This document shows positions 8,195-14,985 of a DNA stretch of 18,535 bases, one piece after another (position 1 is the first letter of the stretch; every line of letters starts with the position of its first letter). The notes below the pieces were generated by a model. The model was not told the origin of the DNA. It worked only from the letters and a program-made list of their open reading frames with translations, and ran no database searches. The DNA is taken from NCBI GenBank assembly GCA_964532385.1, contig CAZHHW010000066.1:1-18535 (forward strand). The letters run 5' to 3'. Origin of the DNA: UBA6921 sp964532385 (GTDB lineage: Bacteria; Pseudomonadota; Gammaproteobacteria; SG8-11). The position numbers and the translations under genes were made by a program.

Positions 8195-8270
8195 TGGTGG
8201 GCCGTGAAGGGATCGAACCTTCGACCACCGGATTAAAAGTCCGATGCTCTACCGACTGAGCTAACGGCCC
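8195..8270 (-). tRNA. tRNA-Lys (anticodon TTT)
   Basis: The 76-nt gene includes an encoded CCA end. The acceptor stem pairs GGGCCGT (5') with ACGGCCC (3'). The D-arm begins TAGCTCAGTCGGTAGAGC, the T-arm contains GGTTCGATCC, and the anticodon loop CTTTTAA places TTT at 8235-8237. The sequence is close to remembered E. coli tRNA-Lys. Transcription is leftward, from the promoter at 8295-8322, toward the convergent lysine-rich gene. Confidence 0.97.
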
Positions 8271-8294
8271 GCTGAGCGGAAAAAAGAGTTTGCA

Positions 8295-8322
8295 ATGATA
8301 CCGGACTTCGCGGGAATGACAA
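8295..8322 (-). promoter_or_regulatory. Promoter of tRNA-Lys
   Basis: On the minus strand a TTGTCA -35 (8317-8322) and a TATCAT -10 (8295-8300) are separated by 16 nt. Five of six bases match consensus in each box. The predicted start, near 8288, gives a 5' leader of about 18 nt before the mature tRNA. The element overlaps a degenerate ATTCCCGCG-type repeat. Confidence 0.6.
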
Positions 8323-8330
8323 GCCGCTCT

Positions 8331-8451
8331 CGCACATCTACGCATCATTCATGCGCTGCTCTTGACGGGTCGGCTTTGCTTGGGAAGGGATGTTCCACGC
8401 AGAGTACATGCGCATCCTTGCGCAATAGTGTTTGTGAAGCTGACGGATGCT
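8331..8451. other. Intergenic region between tRNA-Lys promoter and transporter gene
   Basis: No gene is visible here. The only structure is TGCGCA-TCCT-TGCGCA (8409-8424), a pair of self-complementary hexamers that can form a short hairpin 28 nt past the transporter stop. It has no T-run on the minus strand, so it is not a convincing intrinsic terminator. Confidence 0.5.
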
Positions 8452-9720
8452 CTAGACTTTGGCGTGTCTGCGCAATGCTGCCGGTAACAGACGCAATTCC
8501 ACCAAACTGGTAATCAATGCCGATCCGAATGTGGCTTCGCCTTCATATACCATTTTGTAGTACTGCACTTTCATGGTCAGCGCGCTGCCCAAAACGATTC
8601 CGCCAAATGCGATGAATGAACCAAGCGCAAGCGTCGAAGCACCCGTGACGGCCTGCCCGATGGTGCAACCTAAAGCCAGGATCCCGCCGATCCCCATGAG
8701 TACGCCGCCGGCGATGTGAGTTATAAAATCGCGGCCCGAGGCAAACCATTCAAAGCGAAATCCGCGCGATACCAACGCCCACACCAGTGAGCCCAAAATA
8801 ATACCGATAACGGAAACCACTCCAAAAGTTAGAAAGCGTTCATCGAAATGGTTCAGGCCGTAACGCAGTACTTGCCCGATAGGATTGATAAAAGAAAACG
8901 ACTGCACTGCGACATCCTGGGGGCGATCTTTTGTTTCCAGCATCACCCAAACATCATCGCCGGTATATTGCGTCCAGGAATATTTGTCTTCACCTGCTGC
9001 GATGGTTACAAACGCAGTGGAGATATACCAAGCTCCGATCACGGCGATTCCCACCACCGCGCCGCCCAAAATATTATCGAAGCGCGAGCGAAAATCGGCG
9101 GATTTGAAAATGAATATCAGCAATGCGATACCGATCGCTGCTCCTGCCATCAACCGCAACGTGATCGCATCCGTTCCCGGAACAATGCGGTTTAGAAAAC
9201 TGCCCAGATCCTGTTGGTTCGCCAAGCTGATATTCAGTGGATTGGTCCAGCGGTAAAATAATTCGGAATAAATCGTTTTGTCTGTGCCGGGAAATGGATT
9301 GACCATGAAATACGCGCACACGGCAATCGTGGCGAATACGAAAATTGATTTCAGATTTCCTCCGCCGATACGAATGAGCGTTTTGTTACCGCAGCCGCTA
9401 CCCAAGGTCATGCCGATACCGAACAGCACTCCACCCAGCAGATATTCTATCCACGCAAAATTCGCAGCCCGGTAGGGTGGACGGCTTCCATCCACGCTAA
9501 AAACATGACTCGCTTCCAAAAAGATAACGCCCAGCATTGCGACAGCCATCGCAAACAGCCATGCACGCATACGCCCGGTATCGCCAATATTGACAAGATC
9601 AGACACCGCTCCCATGGTGCAGAAATTGGTTTTATTCACGACCGCGCCCATCACCATGGCAATGATCAGCGTGGCCCACAATACGGCGTGATGAGCAGTT
9701 GCGAAATTGTCGAATGTCAT
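8452..9720 (-). CDS. YeeE/YedE-family inner-membrane transporter (TsuA-like, sulfur-compound uptake)
   Basis: This polytopic membrane protein of about 422 residues belongs to the YeeE/YedE family, whose characterised member TsuA imports thiosulfate. The three family cysteine motifs are present: KTNFCTMGA (Cys34), LGSGCGNKTLIR (Cys110) and LGCTIGQAVTG (Cys352), counted from the ATG at 9720. Many hydrophobic segments alternate with short loops; one longer polar loop lies at about 240-275. A GTG at 9729 also opens the frame, but AGGTG sits six nt before the ATG at 9718-9720, so I prefer the ATG. No TusA-like partner gene is adjacent; the tRNA promoter lies downstream and an assembly gap upstream. 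Thiosulfate is inferred from family; other sulfur or selenium compounds are possible. Confidence 0.82.
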   Translation of the reverse strand: MTFDNFATAHHAVLWATLIIAMVMGAVVNKTNFCTMGAVSDLVNIGDTGRMRAWLFAMAVAMLGVIFLEASHVFSVDGSRPPYRAANFAWIEYLLGGVLFGIGMTLGSGCGNKTLIRIGGGNLKSIFVFATIAVCAYFMVNPFPGTDKTIYSELFYRWTNPLNISLANQQDLGSFLNRIVPGTDAITLRLMAGAAIGIALLIFIFKSADFRSRFDNILGGAVVGIAVIGAWYISTAFVTIAAGEDKYSWTQYTGDDVWVMLETKDRPQDVAVQSFSFINPIGQVLRYGLNHFDERFLTFGVVSVIGIILGSLVWALVSRGFRFEWFASGRDFITHIAGGVLMGIGGILALGCTIGQAVTGASTLALGSFIAFGGIVLGSALTMKVQYYKMVYEGEATFGSALITSLVELRLLPAALRRHAKV

Positions 9721-9729
9721 ACGGTTCAC

Positions 9730-9939
9730 CTGCTTTTATGGTTAATCGAAACCGGAGTTCAAATGGTCTTGCTGGGGCAATCCAGCGGCCGGCAAATACT
9801 TGTTCTTAGCTCGTGCCGTTAATATTTTACGCCTAATATCACATGTTTATAAGGATGCGTTAATTTAGTAGCTTTGGACATTGAACACATACAAAAGATA
9901 TTTATCGTCACATTGAATTCAAAATGCATGCGTCACGGC
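9730..9939. other. Intergenic region upstream of the transporter gene
   Basis: No convincing gene is seen in these 210 bases, which are AT-richer than the flanks. On the minus strand a TTGAAT / TATCTT pair with 16-nt spacing and a TTGTAT / TACTAA pair with 18-nt spacing could serve as promoters for the transporter gene, but neither stands out. The left contig effectively ends here. Confidence 0.4.
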
Positions 9940-9956
9940 AAAAAAAAAGCTGGCTT
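9940..9956 (-). terminator. Distal part of an intrinsic terminator (cut by gap), probably ending the alpha operon
   Basis: On the minus strand AAGCCAGC is followed directly by nine T residues. This looks like the 3' arm of a terminator hairpin plus its U-tract; the 5' arm would lie in the N gap. Its strand and its position after rplQ fit the end of the ribosomal-protein transcript, provided the scaffold join is right. Confidence 0.55.
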
Positions 9957-10056
9957 NNNNNNNNNNNNNNNNNNNNNNNNNNNNNNNNNNNNNNNNNNNN
10001 NNNNNNNNNNNNNNNNNNNNNNNNNNNNNNNNNNNNNNNNNNNNNNNNNNNNNNNN
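9957..10056. other. Assembly gap (100 N)
   Basis: Exactly 100 N separate two contigs, the usual placeholder for a gap of unknown size. The gap interrupts rplQ and a terminator hairpin. The missing end of L17 alone needs about 155-180 nt, so the real distance is longer than drawn and could include additional genes. Confidence 0.97.
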
Positions 10057-10262
10057 CGCGAAAAAATAAGCCGGCGGCGAGCAAGGCTGTCCGTCTTGGC
10101 CATGGTAATCATGGGCTCGGCAACACGCCGCAGTTCTTTTGCTTTGGGCAATGTGGTGCGAATGATTTCATGACGGAACAATGCCGAGGTCAGGTTTTTC
10201 AGCGTGGCCTTGCGATGGCTGCTGCTGCGGCTTAATTGCCGTCCGATGTTACGATGACGCAT
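10057..10262 (-). CDS. rplQ: 50S ribosomal protein L17 (3' partial, truncated by gap)
   Basis: L17 is a large-subunit protein near the polypeptide exit tunnel. The N-terminal 68 residues are present, beginning MRHRNIGRQLSRSSSHRKA and including HEIIRTTLPKAKELRRVAEP and AKTDSLARRRL. The rest runs into the N gap; the family is usually about 120-130 residues. The ATG at 10260-10262 follows AGGTG by five nt. The frame extends 11 codons further upstream, but that extension is not part of the conserved protein. It is the last gene of the alpha operon, 42 nt after rpoA. Confidence 0.95.
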
Positions 10263-10304
10263 AAATACACCTTCATTAAATTGACGACAACTCAATAAAA
10301 ACGC

Positions 10305-11306
10305 TTAAACCACAGCGCGATCTTTGTCCTTCAAGCCGGGTGGCGGCCAATTTTCCAAACGCATGCCCAAGGCCAATCCGCGCATGGCAAGAACATCTTT
10401 AATTTCAGTAAGCGATTTCTTACCCAAATTGGGTGTCTTGAGCAATTCAACCTCGGTCTTTTGCACCAGATCGCCAATGTAGTAGATCTGCTCGGCCTTC
10501 AGGCAATTAGCCGAACGCACTGTGAGCTCAAGATCGTCAACCGGCCGTAACAGAATTGGATCAATTTCAACTTCCATCAATTGCGGCTTGGCTTCTTCCT
10601 TGCTTTGCAAATCGACAAATGTCGACAACTGCTCTTGCAGAATCGTCGCTGCCTTACGGATGGCCTCTTCTGGATCGATGGTTCCGTTGGTTTCAAGCTC
10701 AATGACTAATTTGTCAAGATCAGTGCGCTGTTCGACGCGCGCGCTCTCGACGACATAGGCAATGCGCCGAACCGGACTAAATGATGCATCGAGCTGCAGC
10801 CGTCCAATTGGACGTTCCGTGCCTTCCCCCATGTTGCGGGTGCTCGCCGGCTGATAGCCGCGTCCCCGGCTGACCTTGAGGCGCATGCTCAATTTTCCGG
10901 ACTTAACCAAATGCGCGATGATGTGTTCGGGATTGATGATTTCGACATTGTGATCAACCTGGATATCACCCGCAGTCACAACGCCGGGGCCTTTCTTGTC
11001 GATCGTCAAGGTGGCTTCTTCGCGGCCATGCATGCGAATCGCCAAACCTTTGAGGTTCAACATGATGTCGATGACATCCTCTTGCACACCTTCAACCGTG
11101 CTGTACTCATGCAACACGTTATCAATTTCGACTTCCGTGACCGCACAACCTGGCATTGACGACAGCAGCACACGCCGCAGTGCATTACCCAAAGTATGGC
11201 CGAAGCCCTGCTCTAACGGCTCCAATGTCACTTTCGCATGACGCGAACTGATGGCCTGAACATTGACCAAGCGAGGTTTTAGGAAATCTAAAACGGTACC
11301 CTGCAT
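10305..11306 (-). CDS. rpoA: DNA-directed RNA polymerase alpha subunit
   Basis: RpoA nucleates RNA polymerase assembly and contacts UP elements and activators. It has 333 residues, close to the E. coli 329. The N-terminal dimerisation domain (1 to about 235) carries GFGHTLGNALRRVLLSSMPG (34-53). A linker leads to the C-terminal domain (about 249-333), which contains VRSANCLKAE; its Arg264 corresponds to the E. coli DNA-contacting Arg265. LLKTPNLGKKSLTEIKDVL is also intact. The frame is open to 11378, but the conserved protein starts MQGTVLDFLKPRLV at the ATG 11304-11306, preceded by GGAG, so I use that start. The rpsD-rpoA gap is 74 nt and holds no strong structure. Confidence 0.98.
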   Translation of the reverse strand: MQGTVLDFLKPRLVNVQAISSRHAKVTLEPLEQGFGHTLGNALRRVLLSSMPGCAVTEVEIDNVLHEYSTVEGVQEDVIDIMLNLKGLAIRMHGREEATLTIDKKGPGVVTAGDIQVDHNVEIINPEHIIAHLVKSGKLSMRLKVSRGRGYQPASTRNMGEGTERPIGRLQLDASFSPVRRIAYVVESARVEQRTDLDKLVIELETNGTIDPEEAIRKAATILQEQLSTFVDLQSKEEAKPQLMEVEIDPILLRPVDDLELTVRSANCLKAEQIYYIGDLVQKTEVELLKTPNLGKKSLTEIKDVLAMRGLALGMRLENWPPPGLKDKDRAVV

Positions 11307-11380
11307 GAATAGTTGTCTCCAGTAGGGTCGGACGTAATCGTGTTTTACGATGGCCGAATTGTTGAAATCCCGATACAAAC

Positions 11381-12007
11381 TTACTTCGAATACAATTCCA
11401 CCACCATGTGCTCGTTAATCTCTGATGGTAAATCGCTGCGTTCCGGACGCGATTTGTAGATGCCACGCATGTTTTCAACATCGACATCCACCCAATCGGC
11501 AAATCCACGCTGTGCCGCCATGTCGAGGGCCGCTTTAATACGCAATTGAAGTTTCGCTTTTGCACCGATGGAAACCACCTCATCCGGACAAACTTGCCGA
11601 GAAGGGATGGTTACAACACGGCCATTCACCGTGATCGCCTTGTGACGGATGAGCTGGCGGGCTTCATCGCGCGAACTGGAAAAGCCCATGCGAAAAACCA
11701 CACTGTCAAGACGTGACTCCAACAACTGCAAGAGGCGTTCACCGGTCGCACCCTTCTGACGCGATGCTTCCGCATAATAGCGGCGGAATTGACGTTCCAG
11801 GATGCCGTAGATGCGGCGCAATTTCTGCTTTTCACGCAACTGCACGCCGTAACCTGACAGACGACCGCGCTTTTGGCCATGCTGGCCGGGTGGATAGGCG
11901 CGAATTTCCACCGGACATTTGCTGGTGAAACATTTCTCGCCTTTCAAAAACAGCTTGCCACCTTCGCGGCGGCACAAGCGGCATTTGGGACCGATATATC
12001 TAGCCAA
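11381..12007 (-). CDS. rpsD: 30S ribosomal protein S4, zinc-ribbon (four-Cys) type, TTG start
   Basis: S4 is a primary 16S rRNA binder and, in E. coli, the translational repressor of the alpha operon. It has 208 residues. The N-terminus MARYIGPKCRLCRREG carries Cys9 and Cys12, followed by Cys26 and Cys31, a four-cysteine set expected to bind zinc. E. coli S4 lacks this set. The S4 RNA-binding domain (about 95-160) and the ending SDLPSEINEHMVVELYSK are typical. The conserved MARY start falls on TTG (12005-12007), with GGGAG upstream at suitable spacing and no better start nearby. Conserved sequence on both sides makes a misread start unlikely. Confidence 0.97.
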   Translation of the reverse strand: MARYIGPKCRLCRREGGKLFLKGEKCFTSKCPVEIRAYPPGQHGQKRGRLSGYGVQLREKQKLRRIYGILERQFRRYYAEASRQKGATGERLLQLLESRLDSVVFRMGFSSSRDEARQLIRHKAITVNGRVVTIPSRQVCPDEVVSIGAKAKLQLRIKAALDMAAQRGFADWVDVDVENMRGIYKSRPERSDLPSEINEHMVVELYSK

Positions 12008-12022
12008 AGGTACTCTCCCGAA

Positions 12023-12418
12023 TTAAACGCGACGACGTTTCGGCGGGCGGCAACCATTATGTGGAATGGGTGTCACATCCGAAATATTAGTGATCTTGAA
12101 ACCAAGCGCATTGAGTGAGCGCACTGCGGACTCACGACCTGGCCCGGGTCCCTTGACCCAGACTTCCATGGTCTTCATACCCATGTCCTTCACCACGGTG
12201 CCTGCCTTTTCGGCGGCAACCTGTGCAGCAAACGGAGTACTCTTTCGCGAGCCGCGAAAACCGCAGCCGCCCGAGGTTGCCCACGCAAGAGTATTGCCCT
12301 GGCGGTCGGTAATGGTCACGATGGTGTTATTAAACGAAGCGTGAATATGGGTAATCCCGTCGCTAACGTTCTTCTTGACCTTTTTACGCGTGCGCGCGGC
12401 AGTGGGTTTAGTCGTCAT
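12023..12418 (-). CDS. rpsK: 30S ribosomal protein S11
   Basis: S11 forms part of the 30S platform near the E site. It has 131 residues, against about 129 in E. coli. Diagnostic stretches are GITHIHASFNNTIVTITDR, GSRKSTPFAAQVAAEKA, EVWVKGPGPGRESAVRSLNA and the basic end DVTPIPHNGCRPPKRRRV. The ATG at 12416-12418 follows an AGGT-type ribosome binding site. It sits 19 nt after rpsM and 15 nt before rpsD. Confidence 0.98.
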   Translation of the reverse strand: MTTKPTAARTRKKVKKNVSDGITHIHASFNNTIVTITDRQGNTLAWATSGGCGFRGSRKSTPFAAQVAAEKAGTVVKDMGMKTMEVWVKGPGPGRESAVRSLNALGFKITNISDVTPIPHNGCRPPKRRRV

Positions 12419-12437
12419 GTGTCAACCTATGATACGT

Positions 12438-12797
12438 TTAGTTTTTACGAATTTGTTTGCGTGGGCCTTTCCGGGTCCGGCCATTGGTCCGCGTGCGCTG
12501 ACCTCGCACCGGCAGCCCGCGGCGGTGACGCATGCCTCGGTAGCAGCCCATGTCCATCAGGCGCTTGATGTTCATCGAAACTTCACGCCGCAAATCCCCT
12601 TCAACGGGTTGTTTTGCAATTTCTACGCGCAGCGCTTCGACTTCCGCTTCGGACAAGTCCTTTACCTTGCGTGCTGGATCAACTTTGGCGGCGGTGCAAA
12701 TCTTGCGTGCACGCGTACGGCCGATGCCATAAATTGAGGTCAGCGCGATCCAGGCATGTTTCTGGACGGGGATATTTACACCAGCAATGCGTGCCAT
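12438..12797 (-). CDS. rpsM: 30S ribosomal protein S13
   Basis: S13 lies in the 30S head and contacts the P-site tRNA and the large subunit. It has 119 residues, the normal size. It begins MARIAGVNIPVQKHAWIALT, contains the helix-two-turn-helix segment SIYGIGRTRARKIC, and ends in the basic tail RGQRTRTNGRTRKGPRKQ plus a few residues. The ribosome binding site AGGAG precedes the ATG. It is the first gene of the classical alpha operon and is preceded by an 86-nt gap holding a hairpin and a candidate promoter. Confidence 0.98.
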   Translation of the reverse strand: MARIAGVNIPVQKHAWIALTSIYGIGRTRARKICTAAKVDPARKVKDLSEAEVEALRVEIAKQPVEGDLRREVSMNIKRLMDMGCYRGMRHRRGLPVRGQRTRTNGRTRKGPRKQIRKN

Positions 12798-12847
12798 TCA
12801 GCACTTCTCCTAAACTAAACGAACCAACGGGTCAAAGAAAACGCGAG

Positions 12848-12877
12848 ATACTAATGCGTTGCTTCTTCAAAAGCAAC
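12848..12877 (-). promoter_or_regulatory. Hairpin and candidate alpha-operon promoter in the rpmJ-rpsM gap
   Basis: On the minus strand GTTGCTT and AAGCAAC (12858-12877) form a perfect 7-bp stem with a 6-nt loop. The same DNA offers a TTGCTT -35 (12871-12876) and a TAGTAT -10 (12848-12853) with 17-nt spacing. In E. coli the rpsM leader is where S4 represses the alpha operon through a pseudoknot, so a regulatory role is plausible here. The sequence does not show whether it acts as promoter, RNA element or neither. Confidence 0.35.
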
Positions 12878-12883
12878 CTTTGA

Positions 12884-12997
12884 TCAGCCTTGGCGTTGCT
12901 TATGACGCGCTTCCGCGCACACAACGCGCACCACACCATGCCGCCGTACGATTTTGCAATTACGGCAAAGCTTTTTAACCGACGCACGTACTTTCAT
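12884..12997 (-). CDS. rpmJ: 50S ribosomal protein L36
   Basis: L36 is a very small zinc-binding protein of the large subunit. It has 37 residues, beginning MKVRASVKKLCRNCKIVRRH and ending KQRQG. The zinc ligands Cys11, Cys14, Cys27 and His32 are all present, so this is the zinc-containing form. GGAGAAG precedes the ATG at 12995-12997 with good spacing. It sits between secY and rpsM, its standard position. Confidence 0.97.
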   Translation of the reverse strand: MKVRASVKKLCRNCKIVRRHGVVRVVCAEARHKQRQG

Positions 12998-13031
12998 ATC
13001 ACTTCTCCAGGCACAAGGAATATCCAGTGCA

Positions 13032-14357
13032 TTATTTCAATTTAGCCTTTTTCATCAAGCCTTCGTATTGATGTGACATCAGATGCGCTTGCACCTGTGC
13101 CATGAAATCCATTACGACGACCACGATAATCAACAACGATGTGCCGCCGAAATAAAATGGCACGTTCCAGTTCAAAATTAAAAATTCCGGCAATAAACAA
13201 ACCGAGGTCACATAGATCGCACCCCAAACCGTCAGGCGCGACATGACGGTATCAATATATTTAGCAGTCTGATCGCCGGGACGAATCCCCGGTATAAACG
13301 CTCCAGAACGTTTTAAGTTATCCGCTGTGTCCTGTGGTTTAAAAACCAGCGCCGTATAAAAGAAACAGAAAAAGATAATTGCCACCGCATAAAGCAGTAC
13401 ATACAGCGGCTGACCGGGCGAGAGCGTTTGGGATAAGTCTTTAAGCCATCCCATGCCTTCACTGCTGCCAAACCAGCCACCCAAAGTCGCTGGAAATAAA
13501 ATGATCGATGACGCAAATATAGGTGGGATAACCCCTGCCATATTGACCTTCAACGGCAAATGACTGGTCTGTCCCGCATACATGCGCCGGCCTTGCTGAC
13601 GCTTGGCGTAATTCACTGTAATGCGGCGTTGCCCGCGCTCCATGAAAACCACGAAAGCAGTCACCAACAGCACCAGCGCAATCAATACGAACATCGTTAA
13701 AATATGCAGTTCGCCGATGCGCGTCAGCTCCAAAGTTTGACCAATTGCCGCCGGCAAACCCGCAACTATCCCGGCAAAAATTATGATCGAAATACCATTG
13801 CCAATGCCACGTTCAGTAACCTGCTCACCCAACCACATCAAAAACATGGTCCCGGTCACAAGCGTTACAACCACGGTGAATACAAATCCCGGACCCGGGT
13901 CCGTCACCACCTGGACGTTATTTACACTCTGACTCTGCAAAGCGATCGCAACGCCCAACGCCTGGAAGGCGCCCAATCCGACCGTTCCGTAGCGGGTGTA
14001 TTGCGTGATCTTGCGCCGACCGGCCTCACCTTCTTTGCGCAATTGCTCAAGCACCGGCACCACGACCGTGAGCAATTGCACGATGATCGAGGCCGAGATG
14101 TACGGCATGATTCCCAGCGCGAACACCGATAGACGTTGCAGCGCACCGCCCGAAAACATGTTGAACATGTCGAGAATCGTGCCACGCTGCTGTTCAAACA
14201 AGGCCGTAAACGCACCGGGGTCAATACCCGGCACCGGAATAAATGTTCCCACGCGGTATACGACCAAGGCGCCCAATACAAACAGGAGACGGAACTTCAG
14301 TTCCGATAACTTTCCTGCTCCGAGAGCATCCATGACACCTGAGCGAGACGCGACCAC
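13032..14357 (-). CDS. secY: Sec translocon channel subunit SecY
   Basis: SecY forms the protein-conducting channel of SecYEG in the inner membrane. It has 441 residues and ten hydrophobic segments expected of the family. The plug and TM2 region is FNMFSGGALQ onward (65-96). The cytoplasmic loop motif GIRPG (357-361) holds the Arg needed for SecA-dependent translocation, and FYFGGTSLLIIVVV (401-414) is conserved. The GTG at 14355-14357 abuts the rplO stop with no spacing and has GAGG upstream. An in-frame ATG at 14331-14333 also has an AGGTG site and would shorten the protein by eight residues. Either start leaves the first helix intact. Confidence 0.96.
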   Translation of the reverse strand: MVASRSGVMDALGAGKLSELKFRLLFVLGALVVYRVGTFIPVPGIDPGAFTALFEQQRGTILDMFNMFSGGALQRLSVFALGIMPYISASIIVQLLTVVVPVLEQLRKEGEAGRRKITQYTRYGTVGLGAFQALGVAIALQSQSVNNVQVVTDPGPGFVFTVVVTLVTGTMFLMWLGEQVTERGIGNGISIIIFAGIVAGLPAAIGQTLELTRIGELHILTMFVLIALVLLVTAFVVFMERGQRRITVNYAKRQQGRRMYAGQTSHLPLKVNMAGVIPPIFASSIILFPATLGGWFGSSEGMGWLKDLSQTLSPGQPLYVLLYAVAIIFFCFFYTALVFKPQDTADNLKRSGAFIPGIRPGDQTAKYIDTVMSRLTVWGAIYVTSVCLLPEFLILNWNVPFYFGGTSLLIIVVVVMDFMAQVQAHLMSHQYEGLMKKAKLK

Positions 14358-14792
14358 TTAGTCCTCGATCTTTCCGCCGACTGCCTCGATGGCAGTGCGG
14401 GCGCCCTTTGTAACCAGAATTCCACGCAGGCGCACGGCCTTGGAAATTTTTCCGGAAAGAATCACTTTTGCCGAGAGCACGTTGATGCCAACCACACCCG
14501 CGGCTCGCAATGCGGAGAGATCAATAACCTCGCCTGCAATACCTTCGAGCTCGTGCAGACGTACTTCAGCATTTTGATCTGCCATGCGTGAGTTAAATCC
14601 AAATTTAGGCAAGCGCCGTTGCATCGGCATTTGCCCGCCTTCAAATCCGACCTTATGAAAGCCACCGGCGCGTGCCGATTGACCTTTGTGGCCGCGCCCG
14701 CAGGTTTTTCCTAAACCAGAACCGACACCACGACCCACCCGCTTCGCGCTGGGCTTGGATCCTGGGCTGGGGGATAAAGTATTCAGGCGCAT
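14358..14792 (-). CDS. rplO: 50S ribosomal protein L15
   Basis: L15 is a late-assembling large-subunit protein. It has 144 residues, as in E. coli. The N-terminal glycine- and arginine-rich extension contains KRVGRGVGSGLGKTCGRGHK, and GFEGGQMPMQRRLPKFGF follows. The rpmD stop and this ATG are one nt apart (TGA-C-ATG), indicating translational coupling. Its own stop is flush with the secY GTG. Confidence 0.98.
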   Translation of the reverse strand: MRLNTLSPSPGSKPSAKRVGRGVGSGLGKTCGRGHKGQSARAGGFHKVGFEGGQMPMQRRLPKFGFNSRMADQNAEVRLHELEGIAGEVIDLSALRAAGVVGINVLSAKVILSGKISKAVRLRGILVTKGARTAIEAVGGKIED

Positions 14793-14793
14793 G

Positions 14794-14982
14794 TCACGCT
14801 TCCTCGACTTTCAATAAGTACTGAACTTTATTGACCATGCCGCGTACCGCCGGGGTGTCTTCCACGGTCACGGTGTGATGCATGCGGCGCAGACCTAAGC
14901 CGGCAACACAGGCCTTATGCGAGGCAATTTTCTCGGCAGTGCTGCGCACCAAGGTGACTTTGAGCATTTTTTTAGTGGCCAT
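14794..14982 (-). CDS. rpmD: 50S ribosomal protein L30
   Basis: L30 is a small large-subunit protein. It has 62 residues (E. coli about 59), with KVTLVRSTAEKIASHKACV, LGLRRMHHTVTVEDTPAVRG and MVNKVQYLLKVEE. It starts three nt after rpsE and is coupled to rplO. Its position between rpsE and rplO is standard. Confidence 0.97.
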   Translation of the reverse strand: MATKKMLKVTLVRSTAEKIASHKACVAGLGLRRMHHTVTVEDTPAVRGMVNKVQYLLKVEEA

Positions 14983-14985
14983 GAC

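Noticed and set aside
8195..8270. tRNA-Lys as an integration site for a mobile element
   Set aside because: No integrase gene and no repeated tRNA 3' fragment are visible in the window.
8085..8348. Minus-strand open frame of 87 codons
   Set aside because: It runs straight through the tRNA-Lys gene and its promoter and has no recognisable protein features.
8409..8424. TGCGCA repeats downstream of the transporter gene as a terminator or attachment site
   Set aside because: The hexamer is self-complementary, so both direct and inverted repeats follow trivially. There is no T-run and no integrase or duplicated tRNA end nearby.
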